Below are positions 52,149 through 62,702 of a stretch of 64,000 nucleotides of DNA, piece by piece. Source of the DNA: Lepidodermella squamata (lineage: Eukaryota > Gastrotricha). The notes beneath the pieces are model-generated. The model had not been told where the DNA came from, ran no database searches, and was given only the letters and a program-made list of their open reading frames with translations. Position numbers and translations under genes: made by a program. The DNA is taken from assembly GCA_047495785.1 (NCBI GenBank), contig JBLDXI010000023.1, positions 1,116,001-1,180,000 of the forward strand, in the 5' to 3' direction. Positions within the stretch are counted from its first letter, which is position 1. Each line of letters starts with the position of its first letter.

Positions 52149-53313
52149 ATGGCTCGTTCAATTTTTGCAGCATTTCTCATCAGCTTTATGTTGCGAAATG
52201 CCTTGGCCATACCAGCCAACAATGACAGCGTTTGGACGTTCAACCCAACCTCAACGATTCTGAGCAACTGTCGGATAGGACCAACCGTCAATTCGCCGAC
52301 TGAATTCTCTCATCGCATTAGCACTACAACCGAAGCTTTTGGTCGATATCGACGATGTTTCCGAAACTTTCACAGTTTACGCTACACTTTTTGTCGAATA
52401 CAATACAACCTGCATCGCACAGTTGTCCAGGAATATATCCAGAGTTGGTACCGTGACATGGCCACCGGTGATTAATATGCTACACCAAGAGGATCCAGCC
52501 CTTTACTGGTTTCCACCCTTGTTTCACGAAAATTCAATCGACAGCCCGGCGATGACAGATGGATTTCACAGAGAAGCTGGTGTGACCCTGAACTCGGGTT
52601 CCGTCACATTCATCTTGATGGGAAAATTTGCGTCCTACTGTAGCTTGGAAATGACCTATTTTCCTTTCGATACGCAAGTGTGCCACATGGAATTCGTTGT
52701 AATGAGAAGCGTAACATTCACGAAAATTGACAGCGCAGTGTTCGCTCCTTATGATGCATTATTTATGAAAGAAAATTCAGGCTGGGAACATGAAATTTCA
52801 AAGCGTAACGTCACATTTGGAACTTTGAAATCCACGCCATGGGTCAATTTTTCAAGGGCAACTTTCAGCTTCGAGTTCAAACGGAAACCTCAGTATTTTC
52901 TGACGAATCTGTTCGCTCCGAGTGTGCTTCTCGGCGTTTTGATTCTTTCGTCATTTCTCATCCCGGCCGGCGTTGCAGATCGGCCGGTTTTCGCATGTAC
53001 AGTTATGTTGGCTGTTTTTGTCCTGCAACAGAATCTGCAAGATTATTTGCCAAAAACCCCAAAGCCGATGGCAGCAGGCATTTTCAGCATATCACAAGCC
53101 GTTGTTTCTACGCTGTGTCATTTACGAGTCAATGATGTGTGGATTTATTTCTATGTTTCCCGAAATCTCTGGGAAAAAGTTCACTATTCTAGGTACATCA
53201 GTTACGTGCTATCTGGTTGTCGATGTAATAGTCTTCACACTCACTTTCTTGGCCTATTTGTTGTCAAATGTGCTAATTGGTATCATTATGCTACAGCTTT
53301 TCTGAGTAATTAA
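52149..53313 (+). pseudogene. LGIC-C, channel pseudogene with two frameshifts
   Basis: It starts like LGIC-A/E (ALAIPANNDSVWTFNPTSTIL). Compared with LGIC-E it lacks 14 bp after 52316 (in the ELE.EPT region), which shifts the frame. The second frame runs from the VDIDDVSETF motif through the Cys loop, M1 and M2. A 2-bp loss at about 53118 (CTGTGT-CATTT where LGIC-A has CTGTGTGTCATTT) breaks it again in M3, and the M4 region continues in a third frame. M1-M2 DNA is almost identical to LGIC-B, a sign of gene conversion. Two independent lesions make a base error unlikely. Confidence 0.85.
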
Positions 53314-54125
53314 TTGTTAGTATTGTGGCAGTTATTATTATCCGCTCTAATGGATCGAAAGCGAAATCTAAAATTGAACGTTCGACATAAAATCAGGGAC
53401 TCAGCTTTTTTGAATTTCTTTCAACTTCACTACTGTGAGGGAGTTTCAGCTGTAATAATAATGTGCGTAATGTTTTTGATGTGCCGGCAATTAGTGTTTG
53501 CTTTTTAGTCGACACGCGTCGATAAAGACACACGAAGCCGTCCTTATCGATGAAGTTAACTTTATCCAATAATGTCGACTTTATCGCCTTGAAATAAAGT
53601 CGGCCAGCATAATTTTTGAACATAAAGACAACTTTGTTTTACTCAAGTCGGCCTCATCTCGCAAACCGTAAACATAAAAAGTGTACTGCGGGTGATAATG
53701 TCGACCCGCCAAGAATCGAGCATTTTGACGTCAAAACACTTGTTGACCTAAAACAAATCTTAGCAATAAAAGAGGCTGATAAAAAGCAGGTCACGGGCCG
53801 TGACCCAATTTCATCAGCAAATGACAAAGCGCGTATAACAAAGCAATATTTTATATTGGCAGCGCACTTCCGAAGATGAAGGCGATGAATAGATGGGTGG
53901 ATTCATAGGTAAGCCCAATTGCCCGACGATACGTTTGGGCATCATGTTGATAATTTAACCCGGGTAACCGATGTGGCAATAAAAAATCCGGTATTCCCCG
54001 AATCAGCTCCGGGGTTAAAGCCGTCCTTTTGTTGAAGCCGATTCTATCGATATAGCCAGCTTCATCAAATAAAGTCGACATTAGCTAAATTGCTATTTTA
54101 TTGAGAAACTGCTAAGCGTTCTCAG
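53314..54125. repeat. Diverged duplicate of 47720-48475 with internal GTCGAC repeats
   Basis: Matches the DNA before LGIC-A in order (see that entry), with an insertion at about 53510-53810. Within it, AAGCCGTCCTT...TCGAT...AATAAAGTCGAC-like blocks appear twice (53536-53590 and 54010-54080). Reading frames here have no support. Confidence 0.55.
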
Positions 54126-54474
54126 TTGCTTGACCAAAGCGACAGCTTGACCAAAGATTTGAACTTGAAGAGGGAAGATCTAACGATCCTGGAAGACAGC
54201 GAAGTCAACTACCGTCAACATCGACGCCCGCAAGGAGTTGCTGAAACATCACTCGCCTATGAAGGAGCTCGACACGCCTTTGCTCTCTCAGCTGCGATCT
54301 GCGATTCCCGACGGCAAGGTTCAGCGGTTTGCAGTCGCACTACGACGCGGCGCTTCAACACTGGGTGCTTTCCTCTAGTGACCAGAACACGGCGTACCTC
54401 TTCGACAGTTGGCCGCGTAAGCAGGCGGAAATCTCTGAGCTACTACAACGCCAACTGGTCGAAAAGCACTAGAA
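54126..54474 (+). pseudogene. Decayed coding remnant of unknown protein
   Basis: The sequence reads like protein only if the frame is changed at least twice: LTKDLNLKREDLTILEDSE, then KELLKHHSPMKELDTPLLSQ, then HYDAALQHWVLSSSDQNTAY and a stop at 54472-54474. GC content and composition differ from the AT-rich surroundings. I do not recognise the family. It may be a decayed processed copy of a host gene. Confidence 0.35.
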
Positions 54475-55887
54475 TGACAGTTGAGTGTCTGTGATATGCC
54501 TTACTATGTGCTAAAACCAGGCATATGATAATTGCGCGCCAATAAAATATGGCTTAGTTCAAATCAGAAGAGCCAACTTGGTTTTACGATCAACTTCAAC
54601 AGGAAATAACTTTGATTTCTCATGTAATCCTGTTGTATAATCACGCTAGCTCGATTTCGCTTTGTCTAATAACTCGTGCCATCACAGCTTGTTGCTCAAT
54701 AAAAACGGTTGCGCCTTTTGCAGCAAACACGGCTTGTTTCCTTACCTTTCGTGTTGGATGTAGCGAGTGAATTCACCGCACCCACTCTAACGCGCCGCAT
54801 AGGGTGTAGCTAGCAAAACTACTGAACCCTTAGGGTCTAGCGATCGAATTGGATACACCCGCACGTGGGTGCAAATAGCAAACTTGTGTAAGTGATAAAA
54901 CAAGAAAATACCGGAATGGCGTTTTTCTTTATTTTATTGGTTTCAAAAGAATGCTCATGAAATTCAGCATTCAGGAGAAGTGAGGGCTAAAATTTGTAAA
55001 AATAGACAATTTTTCTGAAAATTGTTACGTTTACCCTTTCACGGCCGAGCATGAGAGCATGAGAACAGATTTCTCTATGCGGCCGAATTTTTTATCTCTT
55101 GAAGGAAAATATTTGGAAGCATCTCAGAGGGGTTCCGAAGGCCAGTGAATCCACAATTTTCTGATTGGTTGGGGAGCATCCCCCCTTTCGGAGCGTGACG
55201 TTATTTATGGATGCTCCCTTGGGTGGTTTGAAGTGTACCACCCGACCAGTCTAAAAATTGTGGATTCACTGGTTCCACTAAGCGATTTTGAAACGATTTT
55301 GAAAACCGCTTGACTCAATCTATCACCGTCAAGACAAAGGTGTTCGAAATCGCCCTATCGGCCCAGCTGATTTCAGGCGATTTTGTGAGCACCCTGATTT
55401 CTTTATCAGTTTTCTAAATGTTTTCAAAATAGGATTTTCAGATTCTAAATTACTCGCATACTCGTCACTAATATAACCCTTCAGATCAGTCAGTTTTCAG
55501 ATCAGACTTCGGCTTTCCGTGCGACAGTTTTTAAGCTCAAGAATTACGCACTTCGCCTGTAAAAGTCTGGGGCGACTTGTCTAAAACCAACGCGGCGTCA
55601 TTAGTATTTGTCGTAAGATACGGCAAGCAAAGCAAAATGTAGCCCACTGTTTGAAGCGTGTGTTAGTAGCAAATTTGCGCGTCGTTCGTTGTTTCGTTAA
55701 AATCACTAGTTATTCTGGCGAATGCAACAACAAACTTTTTTATCCCTGATAGCTCCAAGCTCCAGGATATAAGATCGAAAACTCGTTCTCCACAGGCATA
55801 GAACATGGGTACTAATAATTAACCATCTGAGTATTGGGAAAGCCGAGCGATATTACTAGTGGTAAAAAAGGTTTTTCATTATGAAGT
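54475..55887. other. Intergenic upstream of LGIC-D
   Basis: Non-coding, with one inverted-repeat element (55142-55272). From about 55702 it parallels the DNA upstream of LGIC-B. Confidence 0.5.
55142..55272. mobile_element. 131-bp MITE with perfect 19-bp terminal repeats
   Basis: CCAGTGAATCCACAATTTT at 55142-55160 and its exact complement at 55254-55272. A second inverted pair inside (GGGAGCATCC / GGATGCTCCC) makes it a strong foldback. The family is uncertain; a clear target duplication is not visible. Confidence 0.8.
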
Positions 55888-55905
55888 GTTGAGGAAATTG
55901 CAATC
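55888..55905 (+). promoter_or_regulatory. Upstream motif of LGIC-D
   Basis: GTTGAGGAAATTGCAATC, 63 bp before the ATG, followed by TATATAC. Confidence 0.6.
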
Positions 55906-55967
55906 TATATACAAATATCAAATCTGCAGGCCGAGCCTTATACTGCTAGTACCAACACTCCGCCGTC

Positions 55968-57140
55968 ATGACTAGATCGAATTATGTCGCATTTCTGTTA
56001 TTCAAAGCGATTCAAAGTTCCTTGGCTGTAGCAACTAGCAATGACAGCATGTGGACGTTCAACCCAACTTCAACGATTCTGAGCAACTGTCGGATAGGGC
56101 CATCAGTGAATTCGCCAACTGAGTTGGAAGAGAAGCCAACTCTCGTTGAGCTAGTGCTTCAACCAAAGCTTCTAGTCGATATTGATGACGTTTCCGAAAC
56201 ATTCACCGTCAATGCCATGATGCTGGTCAATTACAAATCTAAATGCATAGCAGATTTGTATAGGGACATATCGAGAGTTGGTTCCGTATCATGGCCGCCG
56301 GCAATCCATTCGCTAACCAAGCAGGATTCAAGCCTATTCTGGTTTCCGGCCTTGTTTCACGAGAATTCAATCGGCAGTCCGGCGATGACTGACGGGTTTT
56401 ACAGAGATGTCGGCGTGGCACTAGACTCCGGCGTGGTTACCTTCACCTTGATGGGGAAATTTGCTTCCTACTGTAATTTGGAAATGACCTATTTTCCTTT
56501 CGACACTCAAGTCTGCATCATCGAATTTGCTTTGGAACAAAGCGAAGGTTTCTCGAAGATCAGCAGCGCAGTGTTCAGTCCTTACAATGATCCGTTTTTA
56601 AAGGAGAATTCTGGCTGGGAACATGAGTTTTCGCGCCGTTCCGCCACCTTTGGGATTCTGAGATCATCCCCATGGGTCAATATGTCATGGGCTAATTTCA
56701 GCTTCGAATTCAAGCGGAAACCGCAGTATTTTTTGACGTATCTGTTCGCTCCGAGTGTACTCCTCGGCGTTTTGATTCTTTCGTCATTTCTCATCCCGGC
56801 CGAGGTTCCAGATCGGCCAGTTTTCTCTTGCACAGTAATGCTGGCTATTTTTGTCCTGCAACAAAATCTGCAAGATTATTTGCCAAAAACCCCAAAGCCG
56901 ATGGCCGCAGGCATTTTCAGCATATCACAAGCCGTTCTCGCTACGCTGTGTGTCATATACGAATCATTAATGTGCGGCTTAATCGCGATATTTCCCGATA
57001 TCACAGGAAAAAAGTACACGATTCTTGGCTATACAATCACTTGCTATCTGGCTGTCGATGTCGTAGTCTTTTCAATAACCTTCCTGGCCTATATTTTGTC
57101 CAATGTACTCATTGGTATCATTATGCTGCGGCTTTTCTGA
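55968..57140 (+). CDS. Cys-loop ligand-gated channel LGIC-D, single exon
   Basis: 390 codons: signal peptide, WTFNPTSTILSNCRIGPSVN, Cys loop (NLEMTYFPFDTQV between cysteines), M1, M2 (PAEVPDRPVFSCTVMLAIF), M3, a short loop (FPDITGKKYTILG) and M4. The N-terminal half resembles LGIC-B. The M1-M2 DNA matches the neighbour LGIC-E instead, so the gene is a mosaic. Loop C lacks the CC pair. No lesions. Likely a homomeric or partner cation channel subunit; ligand unknown. Confidence 0.92.
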   Translation: MTRSNYVAFLLFKAIQSSLAVATSNDSMWTFNPTSTILSNCRIGPSVNSPTELEEKPTLVELVLQPKLLVDIDDVSETFTVNAMMLVNYKSKCIADLYRDISRVGSVSWPPAIHSLTKQDSSLFWFPALFHENSIGSPAMTDGFYRDVGVALDSGVVTFTLMGKFASYCNLEMTYFPFDTQVCIIEFALEQSEGFSKISSAVFSPYNDPFLKENSGWEHEFSRRSATFGILRSSPWVNMSWANFSFEFKRKPQYFLTYLFAPSVLLGVLILSSFLIPAEVPDRPVFSCTVMLAIFVLQQNLQDYLPKTPKPMAAGIFSISQAVLATLCVIYESLMCGLIAIFPDITGKKYTILGYTITCYLAVDVVVFSITFLAYILSNVLIGIIMLRLF

Positions 57141-57557
57141 ATAATTTATCGTTATTGTTCACCATCTGCATTTATTTTGGCCTCAGAACCGGCAGAATTT
57201 CATGCTTAAAGGTTTATGGCGATCTCAGTTATCCATTTTGTACCGTAATTTTTTGAAAATATGAAAAGCAAGTCGGCAATTTTTAGTCACATTTTTGGTT
57301 TTCGGATGAAAAACGACATTTGTCAAATAAAAAAAGTGTTCCCCGATTTTGCCACGTTCATACGTTGTCGCAAAAAACCTGATCGCGCAAGAGTTTCTCA
57401 GCAGTATTATTTCGCGATATTATGCCATCGCGGTTTTCACTACATCCATACTCCATACCAAGTCCAGTCTGCAGTTTGCCCACTCCATCGCCATCCAACT
57501 GAATAACGAAGGCAAAATCTAACAGTATTAAAATGTCAACGAAGATTGCGATGAATC
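57141..57557. other. Intergenic, LGIC-D to LGIC-E
   Basis: Non-coding AT-rich DNA; no element recognised. Its end merges with the conserved upstream region of LGIC-E. Confidence 0.5.
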
Positions 57558-57572
57558 GTTGAGGAAATTGCA
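57558..57572 (+). promoter_or_regulatory. Upstream motif of LGIC-E
   Basis: GTTGAGGAAATTGCA within GCGATGAATCGTTGAGG, almost identical to LGIC-A upstream DNA; 94 bp before the ATG, with GAAAATAAA following. Confidence 0.6.
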
Positions 57573-57665
57573 TTCGAAGAATTTTTGCGATGAAAATAAA
57601 CACAAGCTGAAAAAAACCAATAGTACCCAGGAGTATATTTCAGTTGTATATTTCATTACATTGTC

Positions 57666-58841
57666 ATGGATTGTCTGATTTTGCCAGCATTTCTAATCTC
57701 CTGCATATTCCTGCGAAATGCCTTAGCTATACCAGCCAACAATGACAGTATTTGGACTTTCAATCCAACTTCAACGATTCTAAGCAACTGTAGGGTTGGC
57801 CCTGCAGTCAATTCGCTGACTGAATTGGAAGAGGAGCCTACTCTCATCACATTAAAACTACAACCGAAGCTTTTGGTCGATATCGACGACGTTTCCGAAA
57901 CGTTCACAGTCTATGCGACACTTGTCGTCAACTATTTTTCAGCATGCATTGCCGATTTGTACCGCAATGTATCGCGCAATGGTAGTCTGGAGTGGCCACC
58001 TGCTGTCTCCTATCTATCACATGAGGATCCACCCCTGTACTGGTTTCCGGCTTTGTTCCACGATAATTCCATCGACAGCCCCGCTATGGTAGAAGGGTTT
58101 TATAAAATGCTGCATGTGCGAATGATCGACGGCAAGTTTGGAATTGCCTTGATTGGAAAATTTGCGTCCTATTGCAATTTGGACATGACGTATTTCCCTT
58201 TCGATACGCAAGTGTGTCACATCGAATTCGTTCTCATGCAAAGCGAAACCTTTTCCAAAATTAACATAGCAGAGTTCGCTTCTCATGAAGCTCCCTTTAT
58301 GAAGTCTAACTCCGGTTGGGAACATGACATTTCGAAGCGCAACGTCACATTTGGGACCTTGCAATCAACCCCACATGTCAATTTTTCAAGGGCTACTTTC
58401 AGCTTCGAATTCAAGCGAAAACCTCAGTATTTTTTGACGTATCTGTTCGCTCCGAGTGTACTCCTCGGCGTTTTGATTCTTTCGTCATTTCTCATCCCGG
58501 CCGAGGTTCCAGATCGGCCTGTTTTCTCTTGCACAGTAATGCTGGCTATTTTCGTTCTTCAGGAAAATCTTCAAACTTCTCTGCCGAAAACGCCAAAGCC
58601 GATGGTTGCGGGAATTTTTAACTTGTCACAAGCCGTTTTAGCTACACTATGTGTCATTTATGAGTCAATGATGTGCGGATTCATCGCTCTGCTGCCAAAA
58701 ATTGCAAGGAAAAAGTACACGATTCTCGGTTACACAATTACTTGCTATCTGGCTGTCGATGTCGTAGTATTTTCACTCACCCTCACAGCGTATTTGTTGT
58801 CAAATGTGCTCATTGGTTTCATTATGCTGCGGCTTTTCTGA
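57666..58841 (+). CDS. Cys-loop ligand-gated channel LGIC-E, single exon
   Basis: 391 codons, the closest N-terminal relative of LGIC-A at the other end of the array (LRNALAIPANNDSIWTFNPT). Cys loop C-x13-C around NLDMTYFPFDTQV, M2 with Asp-Arg at -1'/0' and Leu 9', short loop (KIARKKYTILGY) and M4. After M2 it reads LQENLQTSLPKT where the others have LQQNLQDYLPKT, a local change at the extracellular end of the pore. No lesions. Confidence 0.92.
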   Translation: MDCLILPAFLISCIFLRNALAIPANNDSIWTFNPTSTILSNCRVGPAVNSLTELEEEPTLITLKLQPKLLVDIDDVSETFTVYATLVVNYFSACIADLYRNVSRNGSLEWPPAVSYLSHEDPPLYWFPALFHDNSIDSPAMVEGFYKMLHVRMIDGKFGIALIGKFASYCNLDMTYFPFDTQVCHIEFVLMQSETFSKINIAEFASHEAPFMKSNSGWEHDISKRNVTFGTLQSTPHVNFSRATFSFEFKRKPQYFLTYLFAPSVLLGVLILSSFLIPAEVPDRPVFSCTVMLAIFVLQENLQTSLPKTPKPMVAGIFNLSQAVLATLCVIYESMMCGFIALLPKIARKKYTILGYTITCYLAVDVVVFSLTLTAYLLSNVLIGFIMLRLF

Positions 58842-58877
58842 ACATGAAATGTTTTATAAAATTGGACAGTAGTCATT

Positions 58878-59078
58878 TCGTTAGCGACGCGCCAAAGCAA
58901 CCACTTTACTATTTATAGATTTTTTTTAGAAAGTACGTTCGACCATGAAACGTAAATTCAAATTACGATCAGTAGGATCAGTGCTCAAAAAGCAAAACGT
59001 ACTTCGCCATTACGTTGGGCTCCCTAAAGTACGATCGAATGAGTCATCAAAGTGGTTGTTTTGGCGCGTCGCTAACGA
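58878..59078. mobile_element. 201-bp inverted-repeat element downstream of LGIC-E
   Basis: A 30-bp arm beginning TCGTTAGCGACGCGCC (58878-58907) is complementary to 59049-59078 with one mismatch. Inside, GTACG/CGTAC-type motifs give further weak pairing. MITE-like; family not assigned. Confidence 0.75.
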
Positions 59079-59408
59079 TATGCATATTAACCGCTGTGTT
59101 GAGTTGAGAGATGATTTATAATTAACGGTCCACCTTAAGAATAATTGGTAAGAAAACATATTTTGTAATGGTACCTAATGCCGCTGCAACAAATAAAATA
59201 TTCGAAATCTGAGTTAGTAAATCATCAGTTCCAATAAGTGTTAGATATTATCGAAGGAATCACTGATTTTCAATTTAATTTAATTAATTTAATTTAATAG
59301 GAATGACAATAAAACGTCGGGATATAGTTAAATTATTACCAAATTATTGAATTCAGTACCAAATTATTCCAATCAGTTCAAATCTCAAATTTTAAAACCA
59401 GCGTTCAA

Positions 59409-59433
59409 CCCTAACTCTAACCTAACCCTAACC
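59409..59433. repeat. Telomere-like CCCTAA stretch
   Basis: Four degenerate units of CCCTAA/CCTAA in a row (CCCTAACTCTAACCTAACCC...). Too short to be a chromosome end; an interstitial telomere-like sequence. Confidence 0.6.
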
Positions 59434-62400
59434 TGTTAAATAACAAATAAAATGGTAAAGTATTAAATTAAATTAAATTTGGCACCGATGCAAGATTTTC
59501 CCTAAAAATACGTCAAACTCTGAAAAATACCCGTTTTATTATTCACTTTTTAATAAATTAGATTTTCGTTGATTAGCCTTTGCAAATTTGAAAAATCAGC
59601 AAAGTGAGGTTGGATGAACTTTGAATTTATCATCAAATTAAACAGCGCGCACATATCAATTATAACAAGGTGGGTGCAATAATGTGTCGTACAAGAAAAC
59701 GCTGCGAAATTTTAGCGAAAGGCGGCTAATTGGCGAGTCACGCAAAAGACGCGCTAAAACGCGCGCACGGCTGTCACCTCGCAAAATTCAAGAATCCTCA
59801 CCACTCGCGCGCGCGCGCGCTCACTTCTTCATACCTGTGCGCGCGATATATTATAGCAAGCGAGCAGTAGTGCTGATGATAGTAATGGAAAAGGACTGCG
59901 CTGTGTGCCACCAAAATGTCACCTCAGCGTGCGGTTAATATAAAGCGCGTGCTCGATTAAAATTTAACGCGCTGGCGTTATAAGAGTATCTACTACGACT
60001 ACGACTACTACAGGTACTACTATAGCATTCATACAACAATAAACAATATGCACCAAAATTAAACCGGCTGACACCTGTGCTTCAAACTTCAAAGAGCAAT
60101 AAAGGCCATTGACAGTATTGCTATATATATATCGCGCTACGCCTCGCGTGGCACGCGCCGATGCGCATCGTCTCCGCATGCGCATATAATAGTCTCCGTT
60201 TCTTGTTACATGCTACGCTGAAACAATAATACCCACAGCGCTGTGTTTGTGTGTTGACATCAAACACTATGAAGGCCCCTTTTATTTTACAGCTGCATCA
60301 TAGTAGGTATAAAAGTAACAATAATTACTTGTTCATTGTTGTTGTATTGTTTTTAGCAGTATTTAGAGGCTAAACAACTGTGGCGTAATAATCGCGAGTC
60401 GCCATCGCGTATATATTTGTTGCTTCTTCATGAAGAATAACAACCTGTGCGGGCAGTGGTTCCGCGGTATATTCCTTTGTTCTAACAGCTTAGCCATTTT
60501 AGACCTTATTATGAAACATTTAAATTTAATTCTAGAAACTCGGCTTTTGAGCTAACTATTTTTGAAAATAATTTCAAGAATTTTTATATTTTCTAGGATT
60601 TTTGGTCCTGGATTAGCAATAATTAATATTTAGCCCAATTTCCCAGTGATTTTCCGAATATTTCCGGTCACTTGAAAAATTTCGGAAAAATTAGGAAATG
60701 TTTATTATGAACAATTCCATGTTTTTCCTAGGCTGATTTCGAGCCTTATTCACCTTGATACGTTCATCAAGGCAGTTAGTTTTAATTTCAAAAAATTACA
60801 AAAATTTGAAGTAATTTGTTTCATTCAATTTTCATCTTTTATCTTCATTCTTTACTATAAAGTATAATTATTTAAATTTACTTCACGAAATGTTCCCGTG
60901 AAAAATCCCGATATTTTTCCAAAGAGTTTCACCGTTCTGTAATTTCATGGAATAATTTTTCAAGTCGAACTTTTCCGCCTAATTTTTTAGCAATTTTTCC
61001 CGATCTTCAAAAATTGAGTAAAATTTAGGAAAAAAAGTATTTTCTTTATTATTACTGTGTAACATTAATTAATTGGATGGTCCCACCAATTTTGAGTCTC
61101 GTTCCTTTCTAACTTGTACTTCTTTTTTTGCCTTCATTCTTCTAGGTATTTCATCTAAAATGTTCAAAATTTTTTGAAAAATTCACCGTAACTCGATTCA
61201 CCGGAATTTCGTCCTTATTATTAATGCATTTAATTTTCTTCGCGAAGATTTATATGAAAAATCCCAATATCTTTCCTAAGAATTTCACCGCTCCATGTAT
61301 TTTTTATGTGATTACATAAAATAATTTCTCAAGTCAAACTTGTCCCCCGAAGTTCTTTATATGCGAGCTAGCATTGCATTTTCAGGTGCAGTGTATAGAT
61401 GACGGCGTCATGCGGTCGCCTGCGTGACGCGTGTGGTGTGAAAAAATGGCTGAGCTCAAACGTGGATTATACACTCTCACCGTCCAAATTACAAAGGATC
61501 TTTTTCCACATATTTTTTTCATTTCCCCCTCGTAATAATAATAATGAAAAATGCGTGTAATAAAACACTCGTTATGATATTAATCATACATTTTTTTCAC
61601 TATGCCCATATAGCATAAGAGCTCGAGTTGAAAAATCCTTATAGCAAAACGTGTAATATTAATGCGTAAGGTCACACGATTTTTTAGTCAATAATTCCGC
61701 TCGGCTTTTATACGTAAGCACATATCACTTGTGTGCATAATGCCTCACATTTTTTTGCGCGCCAGTCAATAATTTTTTTTACGCTCCCGACACCTGGGAA
61801 ATATAGTAGACAGTTCAATTTCCAGAAATTTTATTCTGATTTTTTCTCAGATAAATGTATATGAGCTGTATGGCTGGTTTTTTTCATTTCCCTTTTTTCC
61901 ATATTTTTTTCTAAATTTTCGTTGAATTATGACAAAATTATGACACCCATTTTTTGTGGAAAAAAAGCAGGTGAAGAGATTTATTTGCGCATTATTATGC
62001 ATGCGACTCGCATACGCGTGGTGATTAATACCTAATAATAATAAAAATATTACGCGCTATTCAAAAATGCAGGCACCGAGCCCATTTTGCAGCGTTGCAC
62101 GACGACCAATCGACCAATAATATTCATCATCATCACTCGCACTAGCCTGCTATATGCCATATAGTATTTATTTGGCAACAGAAAAACTGCTGCGTAAAAA
62201 ATGCCCAGGTGTAGTATAGTATATTTCAACTCTAGAAATCGCGGCAGACGATCTATTGACGGTATCTTGTTAGATGAATGCTGAAAGCTGAATAACCCTT
62301 CTAATTTTCTTAATATAGGATTTTTACAAAAATAATAAATTATTTTCATCACGTGAAAGGTTGTTTATACGTTGTAGTCTTACTCCGGCTTGGTTGCGCG

Positions 62401-62702
62401 TGACAAAAAGTTGTCAAAATTTGCTATCTGTGTGGGCCTTGTTTACTTACCTTAAAAGATTTGCGTTAATAATTACGCATTTTTCTTCAATTATACTTAC
62501 ACGAGGATAAATTGCCCCAGCAGCTTGCCCCAGTTTTCACTTGATTTTGTCTAATGTTATACCTAATGTTTTTTATATATTTGGAAAAATTTCAAAAAAT
62601 TCCATTTATTCCTTTAATCATTATTCATCAATTTTATAGATTTATTACCAAATTTTTGTATCGAGAAGAAAGCGCGAGAGCAAATTTTAATTTGTTGTAA
62701 AA

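Larger units (their letters stand above)
58842..62702. other. Large AT-rich intergenic region
   Basis: Almost 3.9 kb without a supported gene. It contains an inverted-repeat element (58878-59078), a telomere-like stretch (59409-59433), (CG)n at about 59806-59820, TA runs near 60121 and ACT/ACG triplet runs near 59991-60020. The last part must hold the 5' region of the gene starting at 62703. Confidence 0.5.

Noticed and set aside
54126-54494. 122-codon ORF taken as a gene
   Set aside because: Plausible protein segments occur in different frames, so it is at best a decayed remnant; listed as a pseudogene.
48576-58841. Horizontal transfer of prokaryotic channels (intronless, short loop)
   Set aside because: They have the Cys-loop disulfide pair, animal-type M2 and clear kinship with intron-containing host channels in the same window; signal peptides and codon use are like the neighbours.
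59409-59433. Chromosome end at a telomere-like repeat
   Set aside because: Only four degenerate units, with genes and ordinary sequence on both sides.
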